From NCBI GenBank assembly GCA_033558025.1, contig JAUCEF010000008.1, forward strand, positions 1,674,001 to 1,738,000: a stretch of DNA of 64,000 bases. The letters run 5' to 3'. Within the stretch, counting starts at the first letter, position 1. Each line of letters starts with the position of its first letter. This document shows, one piece after another, positions 11,073 to 22,065 of this stretch. The notes beneath the pieces were generated by a model. The model was not told the origin of the DNA, searched no databases, and worked only from the letters and a program-made list of their open reading frames with translations. Both the position numbers and the translations under genes were made by a program. The stretch comes from Phytophthora sp. 'mugwort'. Taxonomy: Eukaryota > Oomycota > Peronosporomycetes > Peronosporales > Peronosporaceae.

Positions 11073-11844
11073 CCGCATATCGCATGTAGAAAGCTGCACC
11101 CAATGTTCACGCCGAAGCTGCCGCCTACATAAACTTATATTCAAAGGATACATAACTTTTGAGAGGGTGTAGAACCGTATTTATTTACACTACTGCTTCC
11201 TCGGTGATGTGGTCAAAGTCGCAGTCCGAAGCCCTGAAGGTAGCGATGTCAGCTTTCATAGCGATGCGTCGGGCCTGTATGGACAGCATCTTTGGCGATA
11301 CAGGCACGCCTTCCTGTCTCAAACTATTCACCCATTCTACAACCTCTAGTTCCACCTCTTTAGATAGGATAGTTCCTACACCTACGCTCCGTACTTTGAG
11401 ATGGGTGCCTTTGCACCCCTTTAGTGCTTCCTCGAGCTTCACAGAGCTCCTTCGCCAGCGCTGGATCATGGTGCGCTTGGAGTTGTAGAATTCTGGCGCT
11501 AACTCATGCCAATAGTGTTCAATTGTATGTCGCATCTTAGGCAGAGGAGCTGCGGCCCAGAATGATAGGATCGCTAGCTTCTTCTCCACCGACACGCTCT
11601 TGACAATGTGCTTGGAACGGTGCCGGCCCTTGCCCCCCAACGCGTGGCCAGCTCACGGAACGCGGCTTGACTCGCACCATGGCAAAAATCGAATGCTGGT
11701 GCGCCACTCCTGCCAGAGTGGTTGGCGTTGGAGGGGTGCAGCTCTCAACATGCGATTTGAAGCCATGTCTGGAATATTATTCTGATTGGCTAATGTGAGT
11801 GTGCATCTCATATGAGCGTGCAGCTCTCTACATGCGATATGCGG
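11073..11844. mobile_element. Pogo-like DNA transposon, 772 bp, with 27-bp terminal inverted repeats
   Basis: Left terminus 11,073-11,099 (CCGCATATCGCATGTAGAAA...) and right terminus 11,818-11,844 are inverted repeats differing at one base. Both ends are flanked by TA (11,071-11,072 and 11,845-11,846), the Tc1/mariner/pogo target duplication. A partial extra copy of the terminal motif lies at about 11,737-11,757. The only coding sequence inside is the DNA-binding domain fragment below; no DDE catalytic domain is present, so it is non-autonomous. Confidence 0.8.
11185..11640 (-). pseudogene. CENP-B/pogo-type helix-turn-helix DNA-binding domain fragment
   Basis: A 150-residue open frame. The N-terminal half looks like a Psq/Tc5-type HTH and the C-terminal half is a CENPB-type HTH (ELEVVEWVNSLRQEGVPVSP ... 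LSIQARRIA). It ends shortly after the second HTH, so the DDE transposase domain is missing. No in-frame ATG precedes the domain before an upstream stop, so the 5' end is lost. It lies entirely within the 772-bp element with TA-flanked inverted repeats. A domain-only protein of this type could bind element ends without cutting, but expression is doubtful. Confidence 0.7.
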
Positions 11845-11999
11845 TATGTTTCCGATTGGATTCTGACACACTGCAAATATGCATATAGTCATCGACTTCG
11901 ACAGATCTGCTCGACTCGCTGGAGATTGGCCTCGGGTTATTCGAACGATCGGGGTCGGAAATCCTGTGGAACACACACATATAGATGAGTAAAAGGTAG

Positions 12000-12122
12000 G
12001 TATGTAATACAACACACAGCTGATTGTTACACACGACTACAAACAATAGTACACAAAACTATCTATTGTGTACTATTGTTTTTAGTAGTTTGTAACAATC
12101 AGCTGTGTGTTGTATTACATAC
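12000..12122. repeat. Foldback element, perfect 32-bp arms
   Basis: GTATGTAATAC...TTACA at 12,000-12,031 is the exact reverse complement of 12,091-12,122. The interior continues to pair with few gaps (ACAATAGTACACA with TGTGTACTATTGT), leaving a loop of about 10 bases. No ORF. Confidence 0.9.
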
Positions 12123-12250
12123 CATGTATAAATTTCCCCCTAATCACAATGTCGTATCTGTCCGACTTCTATACGCAGTATAGCGGTATACCGCTTCTCC
12201 CCTCACACCACTTATTTGGCAACCGGGGGGATAAATCAGGACCGACGACC

Positions 12251-14915
12251 ATGGCGCGTGACCTGGGTGTGAAGGCGGTGGTGAGGGCGCCGCGTGTCGA
12301 GAAGGGCAGCGAAAGCCCCGAAGAGGAGTGGGTGGACTCGTCCGAGGACACGTCCATCACCGCTAACAGCCACGCCTCGCAGTCGAAGCAGCGGCGGTCA
12401 AGCCGACCTGCCACTCCAAGTAGTGCATCCCTCGAGGGCATCGGGACGAGGGGCCAGTGGCAGTGGCTCCTGGGCTCCATGAGACGCAATTCGACTCATG
12501 GACGGAGCTACATGAGTATTTAGGAACCTACGATCAGGTCACATACCAGATACAGAGTAAAGTGATCGTTTTGAGAAATCCTGCCGCGGGTATTAACTTC
12601 ATTGCTGTTTGTAGAGCTTTCGAGTGCGTACAAACAACAAGGTCGCCGTGAGAAATAACAAGATACTGTCGTCAGGGTCCAAGGCACCGTTGGTGCCAGA
12701 CGACTGGATCTACTACGCGAAGACCTTCGTGTGTACGCACGCAGGCAAATACAAATCGTGAAGCAAGGGAAAGAGGAAGCGGCAGCAATCGCGATCGATG
12801 GAGTGCGGAGTTCAGGTGGGATATTTGTTCCGTGTTCGGGTCGGTTGGGACCAGTTGGGAACAACTGTCATCAGTCGGATCGAGTTCGGAACGCTTGTGC
12901 TCTGTTGGGTTTTGGTTGGTCTAATATGGTATGGATGAATTGTTATTTAGATCAATGCGTGTGTTCAAGTGGTGGATGAGAAAAGAAGGTCCCAAGTTTG
13001 CCCTGAAGATTACATCGGCGCACTTGGGGCACAACCACCACCTGAGCAAACGATCGTTTGCGCAATACCCCCACAACAGAACGGCACTGGATGTTGTTTT
13101 CGGAGGTCGTCGACACGGTGGATGAACTTCGAAAGGCGGGGGCTAAGAAGAAGAACATCATAAAGTATATCCACGATAACTGGTTTGCAATCCTAACAAT
13201 CGCGATGTGCACAACCTAGTCAGGAAGCTAAAGAAACGGGCGGACATGGAACAAACCGGCGCCAAAAGACTGAAGCAGTGGATGAAGGAGTTCGCTTCGG
13301 AGCCCGGAACATTTGCCGCATCTTTGTGGACAACGTAGAGAACAAGGTACTAGTTTATCACTATATATCTAGCCGTAAATGTTGAGATGGTATTGACTTT
13401 TCTTCGTCTTGTTAGACTATCGCCACTTGTATTACACTTCAGACCAACACATGCGCGAGCTGTTCGACAGGTCCCTGAGGTATTGATGATCGACGCTACA
13501 CATGGTACAAACGCATCGAAGTACAAACCTTTTCGATCATGATTCACGACGTCTTCGGCGAACGTCAGTTCGTGCAGCACGCTGTGGTACAAAATGAGCG
13601 CCGTCTTGCTCTATTGACGGCACTGGAGGAATTCAAGCGGAACAACCCAGCTTGGTCGCATATTAAGTGCATCCTCATCGACAAAGACTTTACGGAGATG
13701 CCCGTGCTGAAGGTGGTGTTTCCTGATGCCAAGGTGCTGTTGTGCCAGTTTCATTTTCTCAAGTATCTAAGGGAAGAAATTGTGCGTACAGACTATGGTT
13801 TCACCCCCTGGCAGAAGCAACAGCTTCAAAGTATCGTGAACCGCCTTGTCTATGCGAAGACTGAGCGTGAATTCGAGAAGTATCGCGCCTACATGCGGCA
13901 TGTGATGGACGTGGATAGAGGTGGAGCTTCGCGTGTGACTCCGTCGGCTGTGTTAGGTGTGAGTGGTTGTCGGTTGGGCGCATGACGTGATGAGTTGAGT
14001 GTACCAAGTGATCAATTGGGTGTGCCAAGCAATGTGGTGGGTGCTGGACGTGATGATGCAGTTGGCAGACACGGTACCTTGGGTGCTGATAGCAATAGCG
14101 TCGTTGCCAATGCCGGTGGTGACAGTAACTCGCCTGAGCATCTTTTTAAAACCTACTTTGTTAAAAACTGGGATAAGTGTCGCTCTATATGGTGCGCTTT
14201 TGAACGTCAGAACGCTGTTACATTTGGGAAACGCCACCAATACCGGATTGAGGCATCATGGAAACAATTGAAGGATCTCGTCAATTCCTTCATGGGTGTA
14301 GATGAAACCATTCCCTCGATTATGTGTTATCAGTCTCTAGAGGACAAAAGTTCCTGAATTCTGTGCACAAACTTTCCGTCGTACCCAACCCCAAGTACGA
14401 TCGTGAAATGCACTTTCTCGCTAACCTGATCGGCGAACATGCATGTGAATTCATTTACGAGCACTACAACTTTGCGATTTACCGAGCGAATTACACGTTC
14501 TACGAGCCACTCCCTGATATGATTTTGATTCGGCATGATTCTGATGAGGATGACGCTCTGGATGAACCACGGGTGGAATATTCAGTCAACAGACGGGACT
14601 GGGTTTGTTCGGGTCTTTTTATGAGCTCTTGGCTGCTGCCTTGCCGACATGTATTTTTTCTTCGCAAAGCACTCGCGTATGAAAATATTATTCCTACTCA
14701 ATTGCTGAATCCACGATGGCTGCTCACATCTAGCGAGAATTGGTACCGACATGGAGGAGTTTTATGGTGAATCGTATGCCGTTTCTACTGTAATTCAGGA
14801 GTCCAACGCGGTTTGGGATTCTAATCGCAAATTTCGAGAAGCTAGTTCTGTAGCCACATCCATTAGCGAGCAAGTGAGCTGTCTTGGAATGCGTGATATG
14901 AGGCAGCAATGAAGG
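12251..14915 (+). pseudogene. MULE transposase region: FAR1-like N-terminus, DDE core and SWIM finger
   Basis: In-order pieces of a Mutator-like transposase: start ATG 12,251 with a disordered N-terminus; FAR1-like segment (FDSWTELHEYLGTYDQ, then a CTHAGKYKS zinc-ligand region); a probable intron near 12,816-12,948 (GT..TTTAG) and another near 13,346-13,412; the first catalytic Asp in LMIDATHG; the core with VFPDAKVLLCQFHFLKYL (13,690-13,770); an RIEASWKQLKDLVNSFMGVD region; and a SWIM finger (WVCSG ... LLPCRHVFF, about 14,600-14,650). Frame shifts at about 12,470 and 13,930 and stops break the frame. This cut-and-paste transposase is dead. I could not locate terminal inverted repeats. Confidence 0.8.
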
Positions 14916-15790
14916 CACTCCACAATGTTGCCAACCTGTTCAGGTATGGGCAGTTTGAAGATATTTTAGGCGTAATCGAGCCGCTTGCAGTCTGCCTTGG
15001 TGGAAGTCAGATTGGTAATGACGTTCGCGGCGACGCTGACAATAATGACGTGCTCAATGAGCTGGGGTCGCAAAGTGCAAGTGGTGTTTGTGAGGATGTA
15101 CGCGGTGATGAGGCGATCTCGCTTTCTGTACAGACCACACAGCTAGCAAACAAATCGGTCCAGGTTGCCTCGACTGCAGAGAGACCCAACTTGGAACTTA
15201 TAGAAGCTAAGTTGTGTGCGAGTGAAGCTCAGTTGGGTACCAGTGAAATCGAGTTGGTTACGAGCCCAGTTGGTTGCCACAGAGAAGCAGTTGGGTGAAG
15301 AAGTGGGGTTGGGTACAAGTGAGGCCCAGTTGGGTAAGAATGAGGACCAGTTGGGTATCGGGGGCCGGTTGGGTGCCGCAGGTCAGACGGGAACCGATTA
15401 CGTGAAACCTCGGATCAGCCGAACGAGAATTTGCAACACACTATTGTACTTAATGACGCCGATGATGACTTCGAGTTAAAGAGCCCGCCGAAAGCTCGTG
15501 GGCGCCCCAAAGAAAAACCCAAAGCAGTCAAAGCTAAAAGAAACTTGGACATAGCGATGGTCCAAGAAGTTATTGCGATGCACGGCAAACATCTGAACCT
15601 CGTTTCCGTTGAGGAGATTATGGATGGCGACCCAACCTTCAACTCGTCCCACGAAGTGCTGCTTCAGTTTAGGCCATTTGTCTTCCTCAAGAAACTGAGA
15701 CCACCCACTGCCTTCCAGATTGGAAAGCTACCTACAGGTAAACCCATACTAACTCTCAGCGAGATCTCAAGAATGTTTCCGAAAGACTTG
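14909..15790 (+). pseudogene. MULE middle region: QLG-rich repeats and AT-hook
   Basis: The frame 14,909-15,298 continues at 15,200-15,420 with degenerate repeats of a short Gln-Leu-Gly-containing unit (SEAQLG, NEDQLG), and related QLG repeats occur at 13,930-14,060. The frame 15,431-15,790 has ARGRPKEKPK, an AT-hook-like motif, then a domain ending ...SRMFPKDL, where the solo LTR is inserted. Across the insertion the same frame continues for about 23 codons (IGKCAAEVPAYQRNTPVCKK), confirming it was one coding region before insertion. Confidence 0.65.
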
Positions 15791-17356
15791 TGTGGTGTAG
15801 CGGGATTGGTCCAAATGTGATTAAGACCCGATCCGCTTACCAACTGCGCCCAGACACCGACTAACGGAGGGGGTTCCCCGATGATCTGGATCTGCTGAAC
15901 TTAGTATCACCTTGTGTACCCGTCGGTGTGCTGCATCTGCTATCTTGGGACTCTGAATGATGCAGCGATATAAAGCCTTGAACGTCCTGGCGGGACGCGG
16001 GGACGTGGAGCAGCGCGGAAGTCTTCGCTCTGCTGCCGTTGTGGGTCCGATCTTAGGTAGTCGACCTTCGATCGGCGGCCTGGACTTGATCCGAGTCCGA
16101 GGTTGCCATGTGGCGTTGTTCCTTTCCTTTCCTTGAGCTCTTTGCCGCTTCCTTTAGCGTGATCTTGCAAGTTGAGAGTCGAAGCGATCGTCGGCCAAGC
16201 ACTGAATGCCGATCGATCAAGGTATGCGCTTAAGCAGAAGTTCGCTAGCGTGGGGGAGGGTTGGCCTATATCTGATCCGATCCTCTCACCGCGACGCTTG
16301 ATCTGTTACCTTGGGCTAGTTGATAGTTGGGAAGGCCAATGTCGATCCCTTCCAGCGACTTTTAAGAAAACACCTAAGTAGTCCAATGTAAATTCGAGTC
16401 TGATTGTTGTTTATCCTTTTCTGGTCCTATTTTCCCATCCTGAACCCTATCTCGTACCACCTGAATCTCCTGAACCTTGCCCTTCTTCAAACACTCAACC
16501 CGTACCGTCTTCACGCTTGCCCATCCCTGAGGATGATTGCTGATCGAATCCCGATTTTCCAGAACGCCAGATCGCCCCGATCTGTCCGATCCCGCTATCG
16601 ATCCGCCCGATCTGGCAATCCCGTATATCCGAACATGTATGTCGATCCGACAGATCGAGGATGTCGGAACCTGTATGCCGATCGGTGAATACCGATCGAC
16701 CCGATCCGCTCGATCTCGACCGCAAGATCGATCCAATCTGCCCGATCTCGGATGGCGGAGCGTAGGTCGACGTGTGGACGTCGGATCAGCTCGGTTCTTT
16801 CTGAGCCTCGAACACCAAAGCGGCCCGATCTTCCAGCCTGGATCGCCGGATCGGCCCGATTTGCCAGATCCCGTGGTCGATCGGCCCGATCTCGACTGCA
16901 AGATCGATCCGATCTGCCCCATCTCGGACGGCGAGGTGTAGGCCGATCTGTGTACGCCGGATCAGTCGGATCTGCCAACCCGTGGACCCCAGATCCGCAC
17001 AATCGGGGTCCGACCAAGGTAAGACGGGCTTAGATCCAGTATGATTGATTCCGTACCGCTCGCCCGTCCTGATCTCTTAGATCCCCTTCGATCCGGTTTC
17101 CGAATATCCACTCGATCCTCAATCGGTCGGGTGATTACAGTATAACAGATTTGTGTTGGGTGGTTGCCCGACCCTGGTTTCCTTCCTCGTCATCGAAGCA
17201 TTCCCTTGCACCCCAGATTAAGTCGAGCGTCGCCCCGCCTTTATCTCGTATCTCGATCCGGCTCGGTCGCACCCTCTTTTCACAGCTGGGGCCGCCTTTC
17301 TCACCGATCTGACCATTCCTTAGGGATCTGATATTCTTAGTTGACGCTTCTCCACA
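15791..17356 (-). mobile_element. Solo family-A LTR with target-site duplication
   Basis: Complete LTR of about 1,566 bp: TGTGGTGTAG at the low end and CTTCTCCACA at the high end, giving TGTGG/CCACA termini. It is flanked by CTTG at 15,787-15,790 and 17,357-17,360 (or ACTTG if the last A is counted as flank). No internal element sequence is present, so it is a recombination product. It interrupts the MULE reading frame. Confidence 0.9.
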
Positions 17357-17360
17357 CTTG

Positions 17361-18248
17361 ATTGGCAAGTGCGCTGCAGAAGTACCAGCCTATCAAAGAA
17401 ACACCCCGGTGTGCAAGAAATGGATATCGCACTCAAAATTTTGGGACTTGGTGTCTTCCCAAACAATGTCGTCGCACTGATGCAAAAGTGGCACCGTGCT
17501 GTTGATGGGTTATGCAAAATGAACACGGCGTTAGGATGGATTGCACAATCGATTTTTCTCGCTACGGAAACCCGAGCTTTTATTTCGAAGAAGACCCAGC
17601 GTTGCCCTCAAAGCTGAAAGGCATTCCAATTCTTACAGCTCAGGTACTGTCTGACAGCATTTCTTATGTGTATGTAGTTGTTCTGCTACTTATTGTTCGC
17701 ATTTTGTTTTATTACGCAGACACAAATTCTGGATCGGACCGCACAACAATTGATAAGCGATGAGGCAATGATGGACGTACTGATGAAAGGTTTGGATCGG
17801 ACATATTACAGTGATTGACCCCTCGACGCTGGGTTTTGCAGTGGATGGAAATGTCAAGACTTTAAGAAACGAGATTCGAAAGGGGTCGGCTGGCGTAACT
17901 AACGAAAAGGTGTTGATTCCAGTGAACTGTCATGGGAACCATTGGTGTTCAATCGTGATGAACCTCGCTAAGGGTGAGGTCGTCGTATACGACTCTAGCG
18001 CGTCATCGTACATATTTATCGTGCGTGCTGTGCCACAAATCATGATGGAGCTTCTACCCGCAAGTGCTCAGATAGGTCTTCGTGCACGCATTTACGAGTC
18101 TGGGCTCGGGATTCGAACCGACAACTACAATTGCGGCATCTACGTGCTGCTAGCGTTCGAGATATTTTGTGGTGCTGATCCACTTGGGCACGTTGACAGA
18201 CGCTTGCTACAGTGCATGCGTTACCGCTACCTTTGTATATGCATGTAA
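17361..18248 (+). pseudogene. MULE-borne Ulp1-type (C48) cysteine protease domain
   Basis: The catalytic order is visible: His in GNHWCSIVMNL, Asp in VVYDSSAS and Cys in NYNCGIYVLLAFEI (about 17,930-18,160), which is the SUMO/deneddylase-type C48 signature. A likely intron at about 17,644-17,719 (GTACTG..ACGCAG) joins LTAQ to TQILDRTAQQL. Ulp1 domains carried by MULEs are known from plants and other eukaryotes. The triad residues look intact here, but the upstream frame is shifted and the gene is split by the solo LTR. Confidence 0.8.
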
Positions 18249-18288
18249 AGTGAAATCAATCACAAACTTTTATTTTCCTTCATTTAAC

Positions 18289-18492
18289 CTAGCCCACGTT
18301 GTCCGTGTCGAAGAACTCGAAAGCCTCTTTGAGCTCCTTCTTCTGTTCCTCCGGCAGCTCCTGCTTGGCCCGGCGACCTGTACGAGTCGTGCGTGCGCTT
18401 CCGGTTGACTTGGACGTGCGACTCAGTGGATATAGAGGCACGGAGCCCTTCCCGCTCTCCTGGTGGCTGCGCTGCACGCGTGTAAAGCTCAT
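18289..18492 (-). pseudogene. Truncated centrin-like (EF-hand) gene fragment
   Basis: A 67-codon minus-strand frame starts at ATG 18,492 and reads a basic Ser/Arg-rich head (RTSKSTGSARTTRTGRRAK), then ELPEEQKKELKEAFEFFDTD, matching the start of EF-hand 1 in centrins/caltractin. It stops four codons into the first Ca2+ loop (DTDNVG then TAG), so no complete EF-hand exists. It lies 40 bp from the end of the MULE Ulp1 frame. I infer capture of the 5' part of a host centrin gene by the MULE, or truncation of a host gene by it. Confidence 0.65.
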
Positions 18493-18504
18493 GGTCTGGT
18501 GCAA

Positions 18505-19520
18505 TAATTAATAGTGACTCTTCGCTTCCTCTTGCATATATAAGGTTTAGCGAATGGAATGCAACATATTATTAAATATGGATTTAAACCGGGGCAATTG
18601 CCATTATGTGCGAGCCGATTGTACGCACAGGAAAGCACGAGATTCTCGTGCACATCTTTGTTCATCGGAGCTCTTGAACCCGGCTATACGTATAATCCTG
18701 AAGTCCGTAACTTTCCACTTGGGGGTCGTTAGTGGTAGTTTTGGTGTATGTTGGTCTCGCTGGTTGCTTTTAATGTAGTTGGGCGTCAGTCGGGTACAAT
18801 TGCCTCGTCACATTTTCCCAGTTGGGTGCAGCAACACATGCCAAGATCAATCCTTGTCCATAAAGTCTATCCATATAAAGAGGATGTCGTTACAAATATT
18901 GTGCCTTGCTTCTTTTTTTTGGCGGGCAACAGGCTAATTTCGCCTGAATTAAAATAACTGTATCATGTGTACCTATGAAGTAAAGTAGTTTTAGGCTCGC
19001 GATGCCACGCAAAAGACCAAGTTTCTAAATAATCATTAAGTTCAGGGCGGTTTGGCGGTTTTCATACCCGCCATTCATTGCTAAGTATGCCGCTACTCCG
19101 CCTCAAGTGTGATCTCATTTCGAGATTTGCAGCGAGGTCGCCATGACGACGTCAACAGACTTGCGTTGACGGGCGATAGTGCTTGTTTACATGTACGACA
19201 TCATTTTGCGCTAGTGTCTTGTGTGTTAGGTGTGTCTATTCGGTCTATTGAGCACTGACATGGTCTACCTAAATCCAAGGGAAACGTGCTTCCTGCGGAT
19301 AGTAAGAATAAGTCGGCTAGATGGTCTCCGGAAGCTGTTGATTTTGTAGAAGATTACATTCGCGTTTAAGGGGAATTGCAAGAGGAAGTGAAGGGAAATT
19401 TTGGCACCACACGAGCTACTCTACTCCAACACTGTGTCGTTTGCTTTAGTTTGACCTCATAATTACCAGAAAATCACTTACAAAGCGTGCACATGAAAGC
19501 ATGTCAGCCGCCTTCATCGC
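18505..19520. other. No recognised gene
   Basis: Only short frames without family features (18,554-18,778; 18,748-18,957). Probably the 3' non-coding end of the MULE and decayed DNA. Confidence 0.35.
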
Positions 19521-19994
19521 TCATGTGGTCAACGTCTTCGACGTTACTGCTGGTCTGCTACTAGGCACTGGTGGACGGAAGGGGGGTCGAAGATCATAGT
19601 CAGGTAAGCCCAACGCCTCGCCTAAGTCGGCGACATGCAGTTCAAGCGGAGCTAAGCCCCCGTTGAGACGGCAACGAACCGTCACGAGCTCTCGCGCTAT
19701 TGCACGATCTTAAGCTGTGACGTCAGCAACACGCCGGAAAGCATCAATTCGTTTCAGTTGAGTAAACGTTGGGTTGCTCGGCATGACCAATGGGGCTTGT
19801 TCGGGCTGGCGTCCGTGCCGCATTGCCCAGTATGTTCGCGATGCTTCCCCAAGTTGCTCATCCACCGGAAGAGTGCTGATATGACCGTCGATAAGCGGTG
19901 TAACCGACGCAATCCGACCTTCTGTAGCTCCACGAATCGTTGTAGTTACAGACAGTTTGACGTACAGCTCTGAGTTAAAAGCGGCTTGCCTACA
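19521..19994 (-). pseudogene. Unrecognised protein fragment with one internal stop
   Basis: The minus strand is open in one frame from 19,994 to the TGA at 19,521, except for a single TAA at about 19,714. The translation has normal composition (segments EGRIASVTPLIDGHISTLPV and RLNGGLAPLELHVADLGEAL), suggesting about 155 residues of former coding sequence. Stops lie immediately on both sides. I do not recognise the family; a mobile-element origin is likely from the surroundings. Confidence 0.45.
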
Positions 19995-20095
19995 TTAGTT
20001 TGATATTTAATAACAAACACATCAGCATCTCATCAAAATTACATTTTATAAAGCACCTAAACCATACCCTGTCTTGCGTTTAGTAGCCAGGATCC

Positions 20096-20147
20096 AGGCT
20101 GACGTAAGCTGCATGACCAGCCATGGTCATGCAGCTTACGTCAGCCT
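20096..20147. repeat. Perfect 24-bp hairpin with 4-base loop
   Basis: AGGCTGACGTAAGCTGCATG... (20,096-20,119), loop GCCA, exact reverse complement at 20,124-20,147. Confidence 0.9.
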
Positions 20148-20149
20148 CT

Positions 20150-21070
20150 GAGAAGTATTGGTCCAGCTGCAACCCACTCAATTTCCTTCAGCTTGTCCAA
20201 CAATCTGCGAACACGAGCTCGGACACCCAGGGAGCCGTCGTTGACGACGAGCTCCACTGATTTGCGGTGGCCCATAGCTGGTCCTGCTGCTACCAAAAGG
20301 CTCACCCATCTTGAGCGTTAGCACCACGGATATGACCGATGGCAGCGGCAGGCTCATACTTCTTATACATGAAGCATAAACACAGAATATCGTTAACGTA
20401 TGAGCGCAGCACACCAGTCTTACACTAAGTAATGGCGCGCACGATCGGTTTGACCACTGCACCAGCGATCAAAAGCAGTATCATAGTGGTGTCAGATCAA
20501 CACATCACTCAATTTGATAAGGACGGTGCTACCGCCAATCCGTTCCACTTGCCGCGTCGCAACGGTCACCAGTGCTTTCCCTTGCTGCGGGTGGACGAAC
20601 ATCACTCCACTATCTGATCGCCACAACAACGCCCAGCTGCATATATTCAAAGCGTGAGAATTAGTCGTTAGATCCGCGCAAACATTATTCGGGTACATCA
20701 CTACAAGCTTACCAGAGTCGAACAGCTTGATGGAGACACCAGCTCACCACAGCCTCAACACGACAGGCTACTGAGGACTTGAGCACGTAAGTTAAGCACG
20801 TGAGCATCACCTGCGAGACGCTTGGTATTTTCGATCGTCGCCAGGAGACTGCGAGATGCAGAACACGAACGTCGGTGTGGAACCAGTACTGCAGGTTTGA
20901 GGACTGGGAACGGACTATTGGCAGCGCAATAGCTAGAACAAGAAGCAGAGCACACAAGCAAACGCGTAAGTACGCTAACAAGGGCGTAGTCGCTGCCACC
21001 TCGCTTTCAGCTGCTTCTTACCTTTTGCGTTTCTTGTGCGTTCTGAACCACCCGCTGGCGTCGTTTTAGC
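20150..21070 (-). other. Degenerate coding-like DNA, unassigned
   Basis: Minus-strand frames 20,492-20,701 and 20,178-20,300 show plausible protein composition (ALVTVATRQVERIGGSTVLI; VRRLLDKLKEIEWVAAGPIL) but change frame and contain stops. Possibly the same decayed element as 19,521-19,994. No family recognised. Confidence 0.3.
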
Positions 21071-21172
21071 GCCGATTTTGTTTTATCGGCTTGGTCGGAT
21101 TTAGGGTATAATTATTGCAATTGGTTTTAGGTTCTAGAGATGGAGAGAATTGCGACAGAATTACAAGCGCAG

Positions 21173-21223
21173 AGAGGGTGTCGTTATTAGTTTATAAATA
21201 ATATATTAATAACGACACCCTCT
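21173..21223. repeat. 17-bp inverted repeat, AT-rich loop
   Basis: AGAGGGTGTCGTTATTA at 21,173-21,189 and its reverse complement at 21,207-21,223. Confidence 0.8.
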
Positions 21224-21280
21224 TTATATGGATAAACTAAATAAATACTAATATCGGTACCTATAGACTTTATGGATTTT

Positions 21281-21485
21281 CTCTAATAAATTAATTTCAG
21301 AGTCTACCAAAACTTTCATATACAATAATATTATGACACAAGTAATATGATAATAACAATATGATATTATAATGATCAAATTTGAAAGTGCTTTACATAG
21401 CTACCCAAATATTACTAGTATCATATTTATGATCATATATGAAAATGGTTTCCTTGCAGACTCTGAAATAAATTTCCCAATAACG
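21281..21485. repeat. AT-rich MITE-like segment with imperfect inverted ends
   Basis: The left end (about 21,286, AATTTCAGAGTCT, then CTTTCATAT) and right end (ATATGAAAAT, then AGACTCTGAAATAAATTT up to about 21,476) are inverted with gaps. The interior is very AT-rich and non-coding. Confidence 0.5.
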
Positions 21486-21811
21486 ATTTGAAATGTGTGT
21501 ACTGTACCAGTATGTGGTAAGGTCTATCAAACGCCAATTATAAAACTTCATTGAAGTGCGAAAAACGATGGTCCAACCGATTTTTTACCCTTAAAAACAG
21601 TCCGCAAACAAATAAGCGCTGGCACCAGCGTCACCATTCCAAGGTAACGGGGACGACATTAAACGACGAAGCCATCCGTGCGCAGGCTCCGATTTTAATC
21701 TTTTGGGATCTAGAATACCGAACAGTCAGTGCAGCAGGCGGGTAGTAATAGTTATTTACTGCGCTCAATATTTTAATCTCCACAAATCTGGCAACTTTTA
21801 AACTTGTAAGT

Positions 21812-21911
21812 ATACTTGTTCATGCTCAGAGAGAAATCAACAGGCAGAGTTAGATACTTCTAGATACTTCTAACTCTGCCTGTTGATTTCTCTCTGAGCA
21901 TGAACAAGTAT
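21812..21911. repeat. Perfect 43-bp hairpin
   Basis: Arms 21,812-21,854 and 21,869-21,911 are exact reverse complements; the 14-base loop contains the repeat TAGATACTTC. No ORF. This looks like a recent foldback or MITE. Confidence 0.95.
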
Positions 21912-22065
21912 GCTCGGCTGCAACAACTGCATGAAGAGTAAACCAAGCCAGCGATTTTCCTCTACTAATAGCACAAAAAAGGAGATCATGGTTGCACAAA
22001 CCGATTACCACAATAATATTGTAGCATGAGAAACGCTACTCATGCTAGCAAATCTGCAATATCTT

